From JASEHD01 sp964471945 (GTDB taxonomy: Bacteria > Bacteroidota > Ignavibacteria > UBA10030 > SZUA-254), in assembly GCA_964471945.1 (NCBI GenBank), contig CAYYIJ010000015.1, forward strand, positions 1 through 34,077: 34,077 nt of DNA. Direction: 5' to 3'. This document shows positions 23,187 to 32,559 of the stretch, one piece after another. The position numbers were made by a program, and so were the translations under genes. The first letter of the stretch is position 1. Every line of letters begins with the position of its first letter. The notes under the pieces were generated by a model. That model had not been told where the DNA came from, did no database searches, and saw nothing but the letters and a program-made list of their open reading frames with translations.

Positions 23187-24136
23187 CTTACTTTCATTTT
23201 ATTTTTGATCATCGCACAAAGCAGGGGTATCATTATTTCATGATGTCCGGTAAACATATATCCCTTTCCGCCATCTCGTGTTGGGCGGTGGACAACATTC
23301 ATTCGCGGCCGATAATGCTGAATCATATCGAAATTTGCAGTTGTGAATCCTTTCGCAGGTGGATAGAGGTTTCTCGAAACTGTGAGCGCTTTCAGGAAAA
23401 CTTCAGGTAAAACAACCGCTGATCCAAAATTCATAACCACACCACTTCCTTGCAATCTTTTAATGACATTGCAAAGAACTTTAAAATCACGAAATGTCAT
23501 CTCTCCCGTCGCATGACCATCCATTGTGGGCTGCTGATGCACGATGTCTGTTCCTATTGCTACATGAACAGTAGCGGGAATGTTTAACTTGTTGCACCAT
23601 GCAAGTATACTATATTTTCTATTGGGTGCTTTTTGAAGTGCTTTGCCCAATACTTCACCATAACCAGCAGTAGAATAATTCATATTATATGTGAGTGTTT
23701 TATTAATAAATTCACCTGTTTCTTTCACCATACCGAAACTTCCATCGTTAAGATTTTCTTCAACATCCTCAGAAGTCTTCCCCCACATAGCAATCTCTAC
23801 ATCATGAATCGCTGCGGCTCCATTCATCGCAAGACAATTAATAACATTTGCTTTCATTAGATCAATAAGAAGAGGTGAGAGCCCTGCTTTAATCACATGC
23901 GCACCCATTAATACGATTACTGGTTTTTTATGTCGGTTTGCTTCAATTATATCATCAACCAATTGGCGTAGATCTTTCGCAACGAGAATCTGAGGCAGCG
24001 AATCAACAAATTTAGAAAAAGTTTGCAGCTTCGGTTGAAATGGTGTTGCAAAATCTTTGAATTGTACTTTACTTTTTCGTGTTCGCATCGAGATTGTCTT
24101 AACTTTACGAAGATCAATTTGTTTGATGTTTGTCAT
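23183..24136 (-). CDS. Deoxyhypusine synthase-like protein
   Basis: 317 residues. The segments VIVLMGAHVIKAGLSPLLIDLM and LAMNGAAAIHDVEIAMWGKTSEDVEENL match the NAD-binding core of the deoxyhypusine synthase superfamily, with the later GSGVVMNFGSAVVLPEVFLKAL near the active region. Eukaryotic and archaeal enzymes modify eIF5A, which bacteria lack; some bacterial relatives make homospermidine, and others are uncharacterised. The canonical lysine motif at the active site is not evident, though a Lys lies in EVFLKAL. A substrate cannot be named. It is four-base overlapped with the CPBP protease and follows a DUF3108 gene, so it belongs to the envelope operon. Family membership is from pattern recall, not a search. 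Confidence 0.7.
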   Translation of the reverse strand: MTNIKQIDLRKVKTISMRTRKSKVQFKDFATPFQPKLQTFSKFVDSLPQILVAKDLRQLVDDIIEANRHKKPVIVLMGAHVIKAGLSPLLIDLMKANVINCLAMNGAAAIHDVEIAMWGKTSEDVEENLNDGSFGMVKETGEFINKTLTYNMNYSTAGYGEVLGKALQKAPNRKYSILAWCNKLNIPATVHVAIGTDIVHQQPTMDGHATGEMTFRDFKVLCNVIKRLQGSGVVMNFGSAVVLPEVFLKALTVSRNLYPPAKGFTTANFDMIQHYRPRMNVVHRPTRDGGKGYMFTGHHEIMIPLLCAMIKNKMKVR

Positions 24137-24145
24137 ACGTATTTC

Positions 24146-25003
24146 CTATTTATTTAAAATTTTGGCACGGATTGGACCCGCAACTCCATGATATGTAACC
24201 AATTCCGACTCAACATTCCCGATAATTATTTTAGCAGTAACCATCACCGGCATCTTCAGGTCATCATCAGTGAGCCAAACATAAATCCTTCCTTCACTCT
24301 TAAACAATCCACCCTCTTTGGCAAGCGGTTCGATGATAATACAATTAAATTTTCCCGCATCGACTTTGACCGTTTGCCGACCTTTGAATTTAACTCCTAA
24401 TTCATATGTTGAGTCTTTATAAAAATTCTGGAGATAAATTATTTGCCCCGGTTTGTAGTTAGAAAAATCTATTGTGCGGACGAAGTAGAAAGCGGACATG
24501 ATATCTTGGACATAAGGAGGGATTGAAAAATTACCCTCGCTGGTTATAGCTATATTATTGATTTGATCAAAATCTGCTACAAAATCGCGACTGTATCCTC
24601 CTTCACGTATATGCTGCTCGAACCTCCACGGGAACATCCCTTCTGCGTCAATCATTGTAGAATAACGATCTCGGACCTTATAGAAAACATCAAAGAACGG
24701 TTTTGAATTGAGCAGGAATTCTACAAAATAACATTTTCGATTTTGATACATAGTATCGATTACTTTTAAAATTGCCTCGCCAGCGGTTACAAAACCGTAA
24801 TTCACATCATACTTTAAGTATTCGCCAGATTTAAATGCATTGTTAGAGACCATTCGTAATGTATCAGATGCATTGATGTTCAAAGTATCGCCATATTCAT
24901 TTTGAGATTTTATTGTTGAAGATGACTGTGGTATCGTGATTGCAATGATAAACACGAGGATCGAAAAAATAGACAGCAATAATTGACCAGTAGCTAATAA
25001 CAT
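24146..25003 (-). CDS. DUF3108 domain-containing periplasmic protein
   Basis: 285 residues. A hydrophobic N-terminus (residues ~1-25) acts as a signal peptide or anchor. The body matches DUF3108: FKSGEYLKYDVNYGFVTAGEAILKV, later FFDVFYKVRDRYSTMID, and then FEQHIREGGYSRD, in the order seen in the family. It is probably beta-rich and faces the periplasm, but has no known activity. It is one base from the glycosyltransferase gene and nine from the next, within the same operon; elsewhere DUF3108 genes also sit with envelope genes. Confidence 0.88.
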   Translation of the reverse strand: MLLATGQLLLSIFSILVFIIAITIPQSSSTIKSQNEYGDTLNINASDTLRMVSNNAFKSGEYLKYDVNYGFVTAGEAILKVIDTMYQNRKCYFVEFLLNSKPFFDVFYKVRDRYSTMIDAEGMFPWRFEQHIREGGYSRDFVADFDQINNIAITSEGNFSIPPYVQDIMSAFYFVRTIDFSNYKPGQIIYLQNFYKDSTYELGVKFKGRQTVKVDAGKFNCIIIEPLAKEGGLFKSEGRIYVWLTDDDLKMPVMVTAKIIIGNVESELVTYHGVAGPIRAKILNK

Positions 25004-25004
25004 T

Positions 25005-26042
25005 TTATATATCTCTGAGACAGTTAATCGCAGCTTGAAATACTTTTTCTACGGGGATTGAATCCATGCACTCACAATACTTTTTACGAAGGCATTTTCT
25101 ACAATTTTGAGGTTTGTCGTCTGGTACAAAGATAACTTTCTTCTCAGTATACGGGCCCCATCGTGCAGCACTTATTGCATTTATATGTGAATAAAAACCA
25201 ATCACCGGCGTCCCCACGGCAGAAGCGATGTGGATCGGACCTGTTGAATTAGCGATAAATAGTGATGCTAGCTTAGCTAATGCGCAATATTCTATTAATG
25301 ATACCCGATCGACAAATGGGATTGCTGCATCTCCAATCTTAGATACTACCTCCTCTACAATCTGACACTCATTTTGGCTGCCCGTTACAATGATTTTTAT
25401 GTTTGTTAATTCGCTAAGCAGTTTTCCAACAACTCCAAAATTTTTCGGACTCCAATCCCGTGCTGATCCTCCACTTCCGGGATGAAGGATGACAAGTTTA
25501 TGTTCTGGGAGAATTCCCAATTCCAATAAAACACTTCTCACTTTTTCAACTGTCTCTACTGCAACTTCGATCTTTGGTTGAATATCAACTTGATTAATCG
25601 AACAACCGATGTTTTTCAAAAGATGCAAATTATATTCAAGTTCATGAAACCGGGCATCTTTTCGATGTTCGTAGAGTTTATTATTGAAAAGGAAGGAAAA
25701 CCAACGATAACCGCTCCCGACACGAATCGGAATACCAGCAAGCCGCGTGATAAGAGCTGTTTGAAATCTCGGATGAGCATGAATAACAATATCGAATTTG
25801 TGATCTTGTATTATGCGTACTAAATCTAACATTGAGATAACCTTATTATCGTTTTTATAAAAAAGTATCTGATCAATATTCTTATCATTCTCCACTAAAT
25901 CCGCTGTGTAAGGTTGAATGAGTATTGTAATGGCGGCATCGGGAAATTCATTCTTTAGTACGCGTGCCATAGGCAACGTAAGGATAATATCACCGATTCT
26001 ATCGGTTCGAACAATTAAAATGCGATGGAAATTGTAAGCCAA
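25005..26042 (-). CDS. Glycosyltransferase family 9 (heptosyltransferase-like)
   Basis: 345 residues. GT9 enzymes add heptose from ADP-heptose to the inner core of lipopolysaccharide. It has the N-terminal signature ILIVRTDRIGDIILTLPMARVL, the acceptor-side region, then VILHPGSGGSARDWSPKNFG and the nucleotide-binding part FIANSTGPIHIASAVGTPVIGFYS. The C-terminus carries several cysteines (CRKCLRKKYCEC), a common zinc- or cluster-like feature in bacterial GT9 proteins. The start is TTG at 26040-26042, with GGAG 11 bases upstream. The acceptor sugar is not predictable. Confidence 0.92.
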   Translation of the reverse strand: MAYNFHRILIVRTDRIGDIILTLPMARVLKNEFPDAAITILIQPYTADLVENDKNIDQILFYKNDNKVISMLDLVRIIQDHKFDIVIHAHPRFQTALITRLAGIPIRVGSGYRWFSFLFNNKLYEHRKDARFHELEYNLHLLKNIGCSINQVDIQPKIEVAVETVEKVRSVLLELGILPEHKLVILHPGSGGSARDWSPKNFGVVGKLLSELTNIKIIVTGSQNECQIVEEVVSKIGDAAIPFVDRVSLIEYCALAKLASLFIANSTGPIHIASAVGTPVIGFYSHINAISAARWGPYTEKKVIFVPDDKPQNCRKCLRKKYCECMDSIPVEKVFQAAINCLRDI

Positions 26043-26123
26043 TCGTTGTATTGCTCCAAATATTTCGTAGTAATATACATCGAAAGAAAATGAATTGCAA
26101 CGGAACAGAAAAAGAAGACAACA

Positions 26124-26642
26124 TCAGACGAGATATGCTTTTGGGAGAGGCATATCCTGGCGTTCAGTTTCCCAGATAAGAGAGATTACCCACCATCTAT
26201 GGTTATCTTTTATCATCTGAATGCTGTAAACTCCGCGTTGTTGGGCTTTGGGATCATCATATTTGTTTTTCGTTTCAAATGTACTGAAAATATGCGTAAT
26301 ATTTCCAAACGTTAATGTTCTCCGAGCAATCTCTCCGATTATGCTCCCCTTCCGTTCCATTCCGGTTAAAACTATATTCTCTACAGAATTCTTTATAAAC
26401 GAATCTATATCCATTGCACTTTGAGGCAACATTTTGTCAACCTTTGATGGAACTAACATTCCTCGAGGATGAAAAAGTGTGCGGAAGCGTCTGAAATTCG
26501 GCTGACTTCCAGAAGAAAATGAAATAGATTCATAAAATGCCTTGATAATTCCGTCAAGTGTCGAAACATCTGATGGATCCGCATTTATGATTGTTGGTTT
26601 AGATGAAGACTCAAATTTAACCATATAATTTGTCCACTGCAT
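26124..26642 (-). CDS. NTF2/SnoaL-like hypothetical protein
   Basis: 172 residues, soluble, with no signal peptide. The layout fits the NTF2-like cone fold: an N-terminal helix region (DVSTLDGIIKAFYESISF), middle strands around IGEIARRTLTFGNITHIFSTFET, and a closing HRWWVISLIWETER strand. Such proteins range from enzymes to ligand binders, and the catalytic residues of known members are not evident. It stands 81 bases upstream of the GT9 gene and may lead that operon. The exact function is unknown. Confidence 0.7.
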   Translation of the reverse strand: MQWTNYMVKFESSSKPTIINADPSDVSTLDGIIKAFYESISFSSGSQPNFRRFRTLFHPRGMLVPSKVDKMLPQSAMDIDSFIKNSVENIVLTGMERKGSIIGEIARRTLTFGNITHIFSTFETKNKYDDPKAQQRGVYSIQMIKDNHRWWVISLIWETERQDMPLPKAYLV

Positions 26643-26739
26643 TATTTTTTGTTTTTAACTTCTATTGGTAATATACAGTGCTACAAGATTAGTTGCAATA
26701 ATATTATTTTTAAAAAAAACGAGGGTAACGAAATAGAAT

Positions 26740-26768
26740 AAAAAGGGTAACCTCTTCGGCTACCCTTT
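26740..26768 (-). terminator. Intrinsic terminator of dnaG
   Basis: On the - strand AAAGGGTA and TACCCTTT form an eight-pair stem, capped by two more G-C pairs (CC/GG) around a small loop, and it is followed by TTTTT. It lies about 90 bases past the dnaG stop. The stem is long and closely matches a classic terminator. Confidence 0.75.
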
Positions 26769-26859
26769 GGTGGATTAGGGAAATATGAACAATGATTTTT
26801 GAATCTAACAATAATTCTTAAATAACCCAAGAGGAAATTACTCTATTTACTCATTTTTT

Positions 26860-28731
26860 TTATTGACCCGACTGATTAGCTTTTGTTTTGAGCTCTATTA
26901 ATTCTTGTATGAAACGTTTATGACGCTCAAGAAACGGTAAAACATCTTCGCCGCGCTGGCTTGCTTCCTGTAAATCCCGTTGATTTTCTGCTGTTAATCG
27001 TTCCAGGTTTTTCCGGCGAATCATATTTATAGCATAGATTGCAATTTCTTTCGGATCGGCTCGCTCAATTGAAATACCCGATTCATCCCATCCTTTGCTC
27101 AATTGGTATTTACTAAATGCAATCTCAGCTATCAGACGTTGTTGCTCTATATCATTCGTTTCATCGATAAGAGTGGAAGGATCAATTGATTTTCCTTCTT
27201 CAAAATAATTCAATAATATCTCAAGTAAGTTTTTCGTTAGCGGGTGAGTAAATTCTTCGGGTATGATGGAATCGATATTCAGTTTAAGAACTTCATTTCC
27301 ACCTTCTAGTAGTGCGTGGAGTAAATCACGTTCAGCAACGGGAATTTGATCCATCGTATGTTTTTGAATTTCCAGCTCATCATTCGCAGCCGCAGTAATC
27401 GTTCGAATATTTAGTTCTCTGGTTGTTCGTCGGCTCGCTCCAATAATTTTTTCCAGCTCACGAAGCAGGGTGGATTCATATAAACGATATTTTTCCGCAA
27501 CTTGTCTGATATAAAAATTCCGTTTCAACTCATCTTTCATTTTTGCTATTGTCTGAACAATGGCTCTGACAGTTTGCGATTGCCCTTCTGGAGTTTGCAA
27601 TTTACCTTCCCGTTCATACGATTGAGCTATGAAATCAATGAAAGAGATGGATTTTTCAACTAACAACTCTAATGCTTTACCACCCTTTGAACGTACGAAT
27701 GAATCTGGGTCTTCCCCTTCCGGAAGTGAAACTACTTGTACATCAAGATCGTTTTCTAAAATTAAATCTACACCGCGAAGAGCTGCCTTCGAGCCAGCCG
27801 AATCGGCGTCATATACTATGATTATTTTTTTTGTATACCGATTGAGGAGATGAATTTGTTCCTGTGTAAGCGCGGTTCCACTTGATGCAACGACATTTCT
27901 TATACCTGCTTGATAAACACTAATCAGATCTGCATACCCCTCGACAAGGATAACTGAATCTTTCTCTCGTATGGTTTCTTTAGCATTATATATCCCATAA
28001 AGAATTTTACTTTTATTATAAATTAACGTTTCGGGAGAGTTAATGTATTTCCCGAGCGGATCATCTTGGTATAATTTACGGGCACCAAAACCAACTACAC
28101 GACCTGTGGTAGAAAATATTGGGAACATCGCCCTTCCACGAAAATAATCATGATACGACCCATCATCTCGCTTTCGAACAAGTCCTGCTTTTTCTAATAA
28201 TTCAATTGGAATTTTTTTTTCGGTAGCATTGTCAATCAATGCTTCCCATGAATTGGGCGAGTACCCCAGCCCAAATGTTTTAATTGTTTCATCACTAAAC
28301 CCACGATGATGAAAATATTCAAGAGCAAATTTCCCTTCGATTGTTTCATTCAAACAGCGATAATAGAATAAGCCCGCCTCGCGCGTTACTTCATACAACT
28401 TCTCTTGCTCGCTGGCAATTTCTTCCTGATCCCGATTTGATTTCGGGATGAATATCCCAGATTTATCAGCCAAGGAACGGATAGCTTCGACGAACGAAAT
28501 TTTTTCATATTCCATCAAGAAAGTGACGGCATTCCCTCCTACACCGCAGCCGAAACAATGATACATCTGTCGTTCTGGAGAAACATTAAATGAGGCTGTC
28601 TTTTCAGTATGAAATGGGCACAGACCAATATAATTTTTCCCTCGCTTTTTAAGTGGTATAAATGATCCTATTAGATCAACAATATCGGTTGCATTTCGAA
28701 TTTCTTCTATTTTTTCGGATGGAATTCTCAC
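26860..28731 (-). CDS. dnaG: DNA primase
   Basis: 623 residues. It synthesises RNA primers for replication. The N-terminal CHC2 zinc finger is intact (Cys38, His41, Cys59, Cys62, in LCPFHTEKTASFN and YHCFGCGVGG). The TOPRIM catalytic core has ILVEGYADLISVYQAG and IIVYDADSAG, preceded by the RNA-polymerase domain with FGARKLYQDD. The C-terminal ~150 residues would bind the helicase DnaB. The start is GTG at 28729-28731. Immediately upstream ATGTGA (an ATG followed at once by a stop) overlaps that GTG and could reduce initiation. It is divergent from the histidine-kinase gene and ended by the terminator at 26740-26768. Confidence 0.97.
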   Translation of the reverse strand: MRIPSEKIEEIRNATDIVDLIGSFIPLKKRGKNYIGLCPFHTEKTASFNVSPERQMYHCFGCGVGGNAVTFLMEYEKISFVEAIRSLADKSGIFIPKSNRDQEEIASEQEKLYEVTREAGLFYYRCLNETIEGKFALEYFHHRGFSDETIKTFGLGYSPNSWEALIDNATEKKIPIELLEKAGLVRKRDDGSYHDYFRGRAMFPIFSTTGRVVGFGARKLYQDDPLGKYINSPETLIYNKSKILYGIYNAKETIREKDSVILVEGYADLISVYQAGIRNVVASSGTALTQEQIHLLNRYTKKIIIVYDADSAGSKAALRGVDLILENDLDVQVVSLPEGEDPDSFVRSKGGKALELLVEKSISFIDFIAQSYEREGKLQTPEGQSQTVRAIVQTIAKMKDELKRNFYIRQVAEKYRLYESTLLRELEKIIGASRRTTRELNIRTITAAANDELEIQKHTMDQIPVAERDLLHALLEGGNEVLKLNIDSIIPEEFTHPLTKNLLEILLNYFEEGKSIDPSTLIDETNDIEQQRLIAEIAFSKYQLSKGWDESGISIERADPKEIAIYAINMIRRKNLERLTAENQRDLQEASQRGEDVLPFLERHKRFIQELIELKTKANQSGQ

Positions 28732-28794
28732 ATTAAATATTCGTATTTTAAAATCAATTTATAAAAAATGTCCTCAGTAAGCAAAACCTAAGAT

Positions 28795-28823
28795 TTGACA
28801 TTCACCGCTCGAATTCTTATTTT
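28795..28823 (+). promoter_or_regulatory. Sigma-70-like promoter for the kinase/regulator genes
   Basis: A perfect TTGACA (28795-28800) is followed after 17 bases by TATTTT (28818-28823). A start site near 28830 gives a leader of about 40 bases that includes AAGGAG at about 28843. That AAGGAG is roughly 25 bases before the ATG, too far for normal use. The promoter stands in the divergent gap with dnaG. Confidence 0.55.
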
Positions 28824-28872
28824 CATTAAAGTAAACACCTAAAAGGAGCGAGAAAAGAACGAAGAAATAATT

Positions 28873-31830
28873 ATGACAAACCCCATCCATATACTCTATA
28901 TCGATAATAATTTAGACGACAGGGAATTAGTAATAAATATTCTTACAAACCCTGAGAACAATATGTTGGTTACTGTCGCTAATACTCAAATAGAATTCGA
29001 GACATTGCTCTGTAATAAAGAATATGACGTTATATTGAGCGAAATAAATACATTCGGCTACGATGAGGCAGAAGTCATTGATATTGTTCGATTGAAAAAT
29101 CCAAATATTCCGGTTATTATTATTTCCGGAAATAGCTCTAAAGAAACTGTTGCCAGAGCCATTAGCCGTGGTGCAGCAGATTACGTATTCAAAACAACGT
29201 GCCACATCCAAATCCTTCCCTTAACAATTAAGAATGTTCTTGAAAAGAAACATCTTCGAGATGCACAAAATTATAATATCAAAGCTCTTAAGGAATCTGA
29301 AGACAGGTTTCGAAATATTTTTGAATTGGCATCCGACGGTTTCTTGCTTGCAGACGTTACAACTAAAAAATTCTTCCTCGCTAATTCCCACATGTCGGAA
29401 ATGCTTGGATATTCAAATGAAGAATTGTGCAATTTATCTATCAACAATATCCATCCTCCAGAATCTTTACCATATGTCCTTGAACAATTCGAGAGACAAG
29501 TTCGAGGAGAAATTACAGTCGCAACCGATATTCCAACTGTCAGAAAAGACGGAAGTATTTTATATACAGACATAAATTCCTATCATTTAACGTGGGATGG
29601 TAAAGAATGTATAATGGGCATTTTCAGAGATATATCGGAGCGTAGGAAAGTTGAGGATTCGCTTCGAAAATCGGAAACAGAATTACGCGCATTATTCAAC
29701 GCAATGAGCGATGTAATTCTTGTACTCGATTCTACTGGACGGTATCTTAAAATTGCCCCGACAAATCCGGCACTTCTATACAAACCAATCGAGGAACTAC
29801 TTGGTAAAACAATTTCGGAGGTTTTCCCAAAACAACAAGCAAAATTCTTCCTCGATTATATTCATAAGACATTAGAAACAAGACAAGATCATGAGATTGA
29901 ATATAAACTAAAGATTTCTGACAAAGAAATCTGGTTTGCCGGGACTATCTCTCCAATGTCAAATGATACAGTTATTTGGGTAGCCCGAGATATCACAGAC
30001 CGTAAGGTAATAGAAGAAGTTATTAGAAAGAGTGAAACAGATTATAAACGACTATCAAGTGAATTTCAAGCACTTTTAGATGCTATTCCAGATAATCTTA
30101 CGCTGCAATCACCTGAATTGATAATCATCTGGGCAAACAAAGCCGCTGCTCAATCACTTGGAAAAACAACGAAAGACCTTATCGGGCATTACTGTTACAG
30201 CCTTTGGCATGAACGAACAGAGCCCTGCGAACCATGTCCTGTCCAACGTTCATTTATCACTGGAAAACCTGAAAATGAGGAAGTTGTAACACCCGACGGC
30301 AGATGTTGGGACTTAAGGACTGTTCCAATCAAAGAAGATAATGGAAATATTACAAGTATCGTTGAAGTTGGAAGAGACATTACTCAAAGAAAAATAGCAG
30401 AGAACAAACTTCGACAATCGGAAGAGCGTTTCGGTATCATTTTTAAAACGAGTCCATTTGCTATCACACTAACGACGATGGACGAAGGACGTTTCATAGA
30501 TGCAAACGATAGTTTTCTCCATTTAACAGGTTACAAGCGTGATGAGGTGATAAATTCAACTATTGCTGATTTAAAAATTTGGGTCAATCCCGATGAGCGA
30601 ACACAGATGCTGGAGAACGTGCATGAACTAGGACACCTTCACAATTTTGAAATCAACTATAGAACTAAATCTGGCGAACAACGGATAGCCCTTACCTCGG
30701 TAACTTTAATTGATATTGGTGGAGCAAAATGTCTTCTCGCTTTTTTTCATGATGTCACTGATCGCAAACGGGCAGAGAAAGCACTACAAGAGAGTGAATC
30801 AAAATTCCGCACTGTAGCAGATACAAGTGTAGCTGCTATTTTTATATATCAAGGTGATAAATTCATATATATGAATCCGGCATCCGAGATTATCACTGGC
30901 TTTAATCGATCAGAATTACTGTCGATCCGTTTTTGGGATATTATCCATCCCGAATTTCGGGAACAAGTTAAAGAGCGTGGTTTAGCTCGTCAGCGTGGCG
31001 AAGCAGTTCCGCCTCGCTATGAATTTAAAATTATCAGGAAAGACGGAGAAGTAAGGTGGATTGATTTTGGCGCAGGTGCAATCCAGCTTGAGGGAAAACC
31101 CGCAGCATTAGGTATCGCTTTCGACATCACTAAACGTAAACAAGCTGAAGAACAACTTGGATCATCATATAAACAGATGCGTCAGCTCATAGCAAGAGTG
31201 CAGGCAATAAGGGAAGAAGAAGGCAGACGGATCGCACGTGAAATTCATGACGAGTTAGGTCAAACTCTTACCGGTATAAAGATGGATTTATCATTTTTAG
31301 AGGAAAACTTATCTGGAAAAATAGATCTTACAAATGAACCTAATGTAACATCAAAAATCAAATCCATTTCAAATTTAGCAGATTCTGCAATCCAGACAGT
31401 ACGAAAAATAACAACTGAATTACGACCAGCGATATTAGACAGTATGGGCTTAGTTGCTGCAATTGAATGGCAAGCTGAAGATTTTGAGAAAAGAACCGGA
31501 ATCCGATGCAGCTATTCTTCACAAGTTGAAAACGTGGAATTAGATCGCGATCAGGCAACTGCAGTTTTTCGTATCCTCCAGGAATCTTTGACTAATATCA
31601 CCCGCCATGCTAAAGCGACAAAAGTAAAAATCTCAATCAAGCGGGAAATAAAATATCTCGTCTTGGAAATAAAAGATAACGGTCAAGGCATTGCAGCAAA
31701 CGAATTGAATAAAATAAATACTTTTGGTATCTTAGGTATGAAAGAACGCACAGCATTTTTAGGTGGAAAGTTTGAGATCCAAGGAAATCCAAATCATGGA
31801 ACAATCATTAAGGTAAATATTCCTCTTTAA
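28873..31830 (+). CDS. Pseudo-receiver/five-PAS HisKA_3 sensor histidine kinase
   Basis: 985 residues, cytoplasmic (no membrane segment). Residues ~5-125 are a receiver fold in which the phospho-acceptor Asp is Glu57 and the second acidic residue is Asn12, while Ser85 and Lys107 remain. Five PAS modules follow at about 142-260, 266-380, 386-510, 514-632 and 640-756, mostly introduced by an SE-x-x-F/Y/L motif and closed by DIT/DVT-RK. The third has a cysteine cluster (Cys441, 452, 455, 478). A DegS/NarX-type HisKA_3 domain has the phospho-acceptor His792 in REIHDELGQ, and the ATPase domain has Asn908 and DNGQGI, with a terminal FGILGMKER. The NarL-like partner follows 42 bases downstream. Confidence 0.95.
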   Translation: MTNPIHILYIDNNLDDRELVINILTNPENNMLVTVANTQIEFETLLCNKEYDVILSEINTFGYDEAEVIDIVRLKNPNIPVIIISGNSSKETVARAISRGAADYVFKTTCHIQILPLTIKNVLEKKHLRDAQNYNIKALKESEDRFRNIFELASDGFLLADVTTKKFFLANSHMSEMLGYSNEELCNLSINNIHPPESLPYVLEQFERQVRGEITVATDIPTVRKDGSILYTDINSYHLTWDGKECIMGIFRDISERRKVEDSLRKSETELRALFNAMSDVILVLDSTGRYLKIAPTNPALLYKPIEELLGKTISEVFPKQQAKFFLDYIHKTLETRQDHEIEYKLKISDKEIWFAGTISPMSNDTVIWVARDITDRKVIEEVIRKSETDYKRLSSEFQALLDAIPDNLTLQSPELIIIWANKAAAQSLGKTTKDLIGHYCYSLWHERTEPCEPCPVQRSFITGKPENEEVVTPDGRCWDLRTVPIKEDNGNITSIVEVGRDITQRKIAENKLRQSEERFGIIFKTSPFAITLTTMDEGRFIDANDSFLHLTGYKRDEVINSTIADLKIWVNPDERTQMLENVHELGHLHNFEINYRTKSGEQRIALTSVTLIDIGGAKCLLAFFHDVTDRKRAEKALQESESKFRTVADTSVAAIFIYQGDKFIYMNPASEIITGFNRSELLSIRFWDIIHPEFREQVKERGLARQRGEAVPPRYEFKIIRKDGEVRWIDFGAGAIQLEGKPAALGIAFDITKRKQAEEQLGSSYKQMRQLIARVQAIREEEGRRIAREIHDELGQTLTGIKMDLSFLEENLSGKIDLTNEPNVTSKIKSISNLADSAIQTVRKITTELRPAILDSMGLVAAIEWQAEDFEKRTGIRCSYSSQVENVELDRDQATAVFRILQESLTNITRHAKATKVKISIKREIKYLVLEIKDNGQGIAANELNKINTFGILGMKERTAFLGGKFEIQGNPNHGTIIKVNIPL

Positions 31831-31872
31831 ACCTTAGAGCAAAAATATAAATCAGATAAAAAGACATTAACC

Positions 31873-32517
31873 ATGATAAGAGTATTAATTGCGGATGATC
31901 ACCCAGTAGTTCGCGAAGGATTAAAACAAATAATCAGCAAAGCTCCCGACATAATTATTGGGGGCGAAGCATTGAATGGACAAGAAGTTTTAGATAAAGT
32001 TAATTCAGAAAAATGGGACGCAGTCATCCTCGATCTTAACATGCCCGGTAAGGATGGGTTTGACGTGCTGCGAGAGATACGCCGCGAGAAACAAAAACTC
32101 CCAATATTAATACTCAGCATCTTTTCCGAAGCACAAATGGGGGTACGAGTTCTTCGTGCAGGTGCTTCAGGTTTTTTAAATAAGGAAAGCGCACCAAAAG
32201 AATTGATTCATGCGATTAGAAAGATTCACACTGGCGGAAAGTACATCAGCCAAAAACTTGCCGAAAAGCTTGCCTATGAAATTGAGATCAATACAGACGA
32301 GGAACCACATAAACGACTTTCGAACCGGGAATTTCAAGTTCTCTGTTTAATTGCGTCTGGAAAAACAATCAATGAAATTGCTGACCAATTTTCACTCTCT
32401 GATAAAACAATTCGCACTTATCGGGAACGACTCCTCGAAAAAATGAATCTTAAAAATGATGTAGAGCTTACTCATTATGCCATCCAAAATAAACTTATTG
32501 AATACATCAAAGATTGA
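31873..32517 (+). CDS. NarL/FixJ-type response regulator (receiver + LuxR HTH)
   Basis: 214 residues. The receiver (1-120) is complete: Asp8-Asp9 in ADDHP, acceptor Asp54 in VILDLNMPG, Ser82 and Lys104 in FLNKES. The C-terminal LuxR-type helix-turn-helix (148-205) reads LSNREFQVLCLIASGKTINEIADQF, with SLSDKTIRTYRERLLEKM as the recognition region. It is the natural partner of the upstream HisKA_3 kinase, which belongs to the class that phosphorylates NarL-type regulators. Only 42 bases separate them. Target genes cannot be identified from this window. Confidence 0.96.
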   Translation: MIRVLIADDHPVVREGLKQIISKAPDIIIGGEALNGQEVLDKVNSEKWDAVILDLNMPGKDGFDVLREIRREKQKLPILILSIFSEAQMGVRVLRAGASGFLNKESAPKELIHAIRKIHTGGKYISQKLAEKLAYEIEINTDEEPHKRLSNREFQVLCLIASGKTINEIADQFSLSDKTIRTYRERLLEKMNLKNDVELTHYAIQNKLIEYIKD

Positions 32518-32532
32518 TTTGTATTTTATACT

Positions 32533-32559
32533 TGTAGTCTATAAACTACATGGGTTTTT
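32533..32559 (+). terminator. Weak intrinsic terminator after the NarL-type regulator
   Basis: TGTAGT (32533-32538) and ACTACA (32545-32550) form a six-pair hairpin, followed four bases later by T5 (32555-32559). The stem is short and AT-rich, so read-through to the next receiver gene is likely. Confidence 0.35.
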
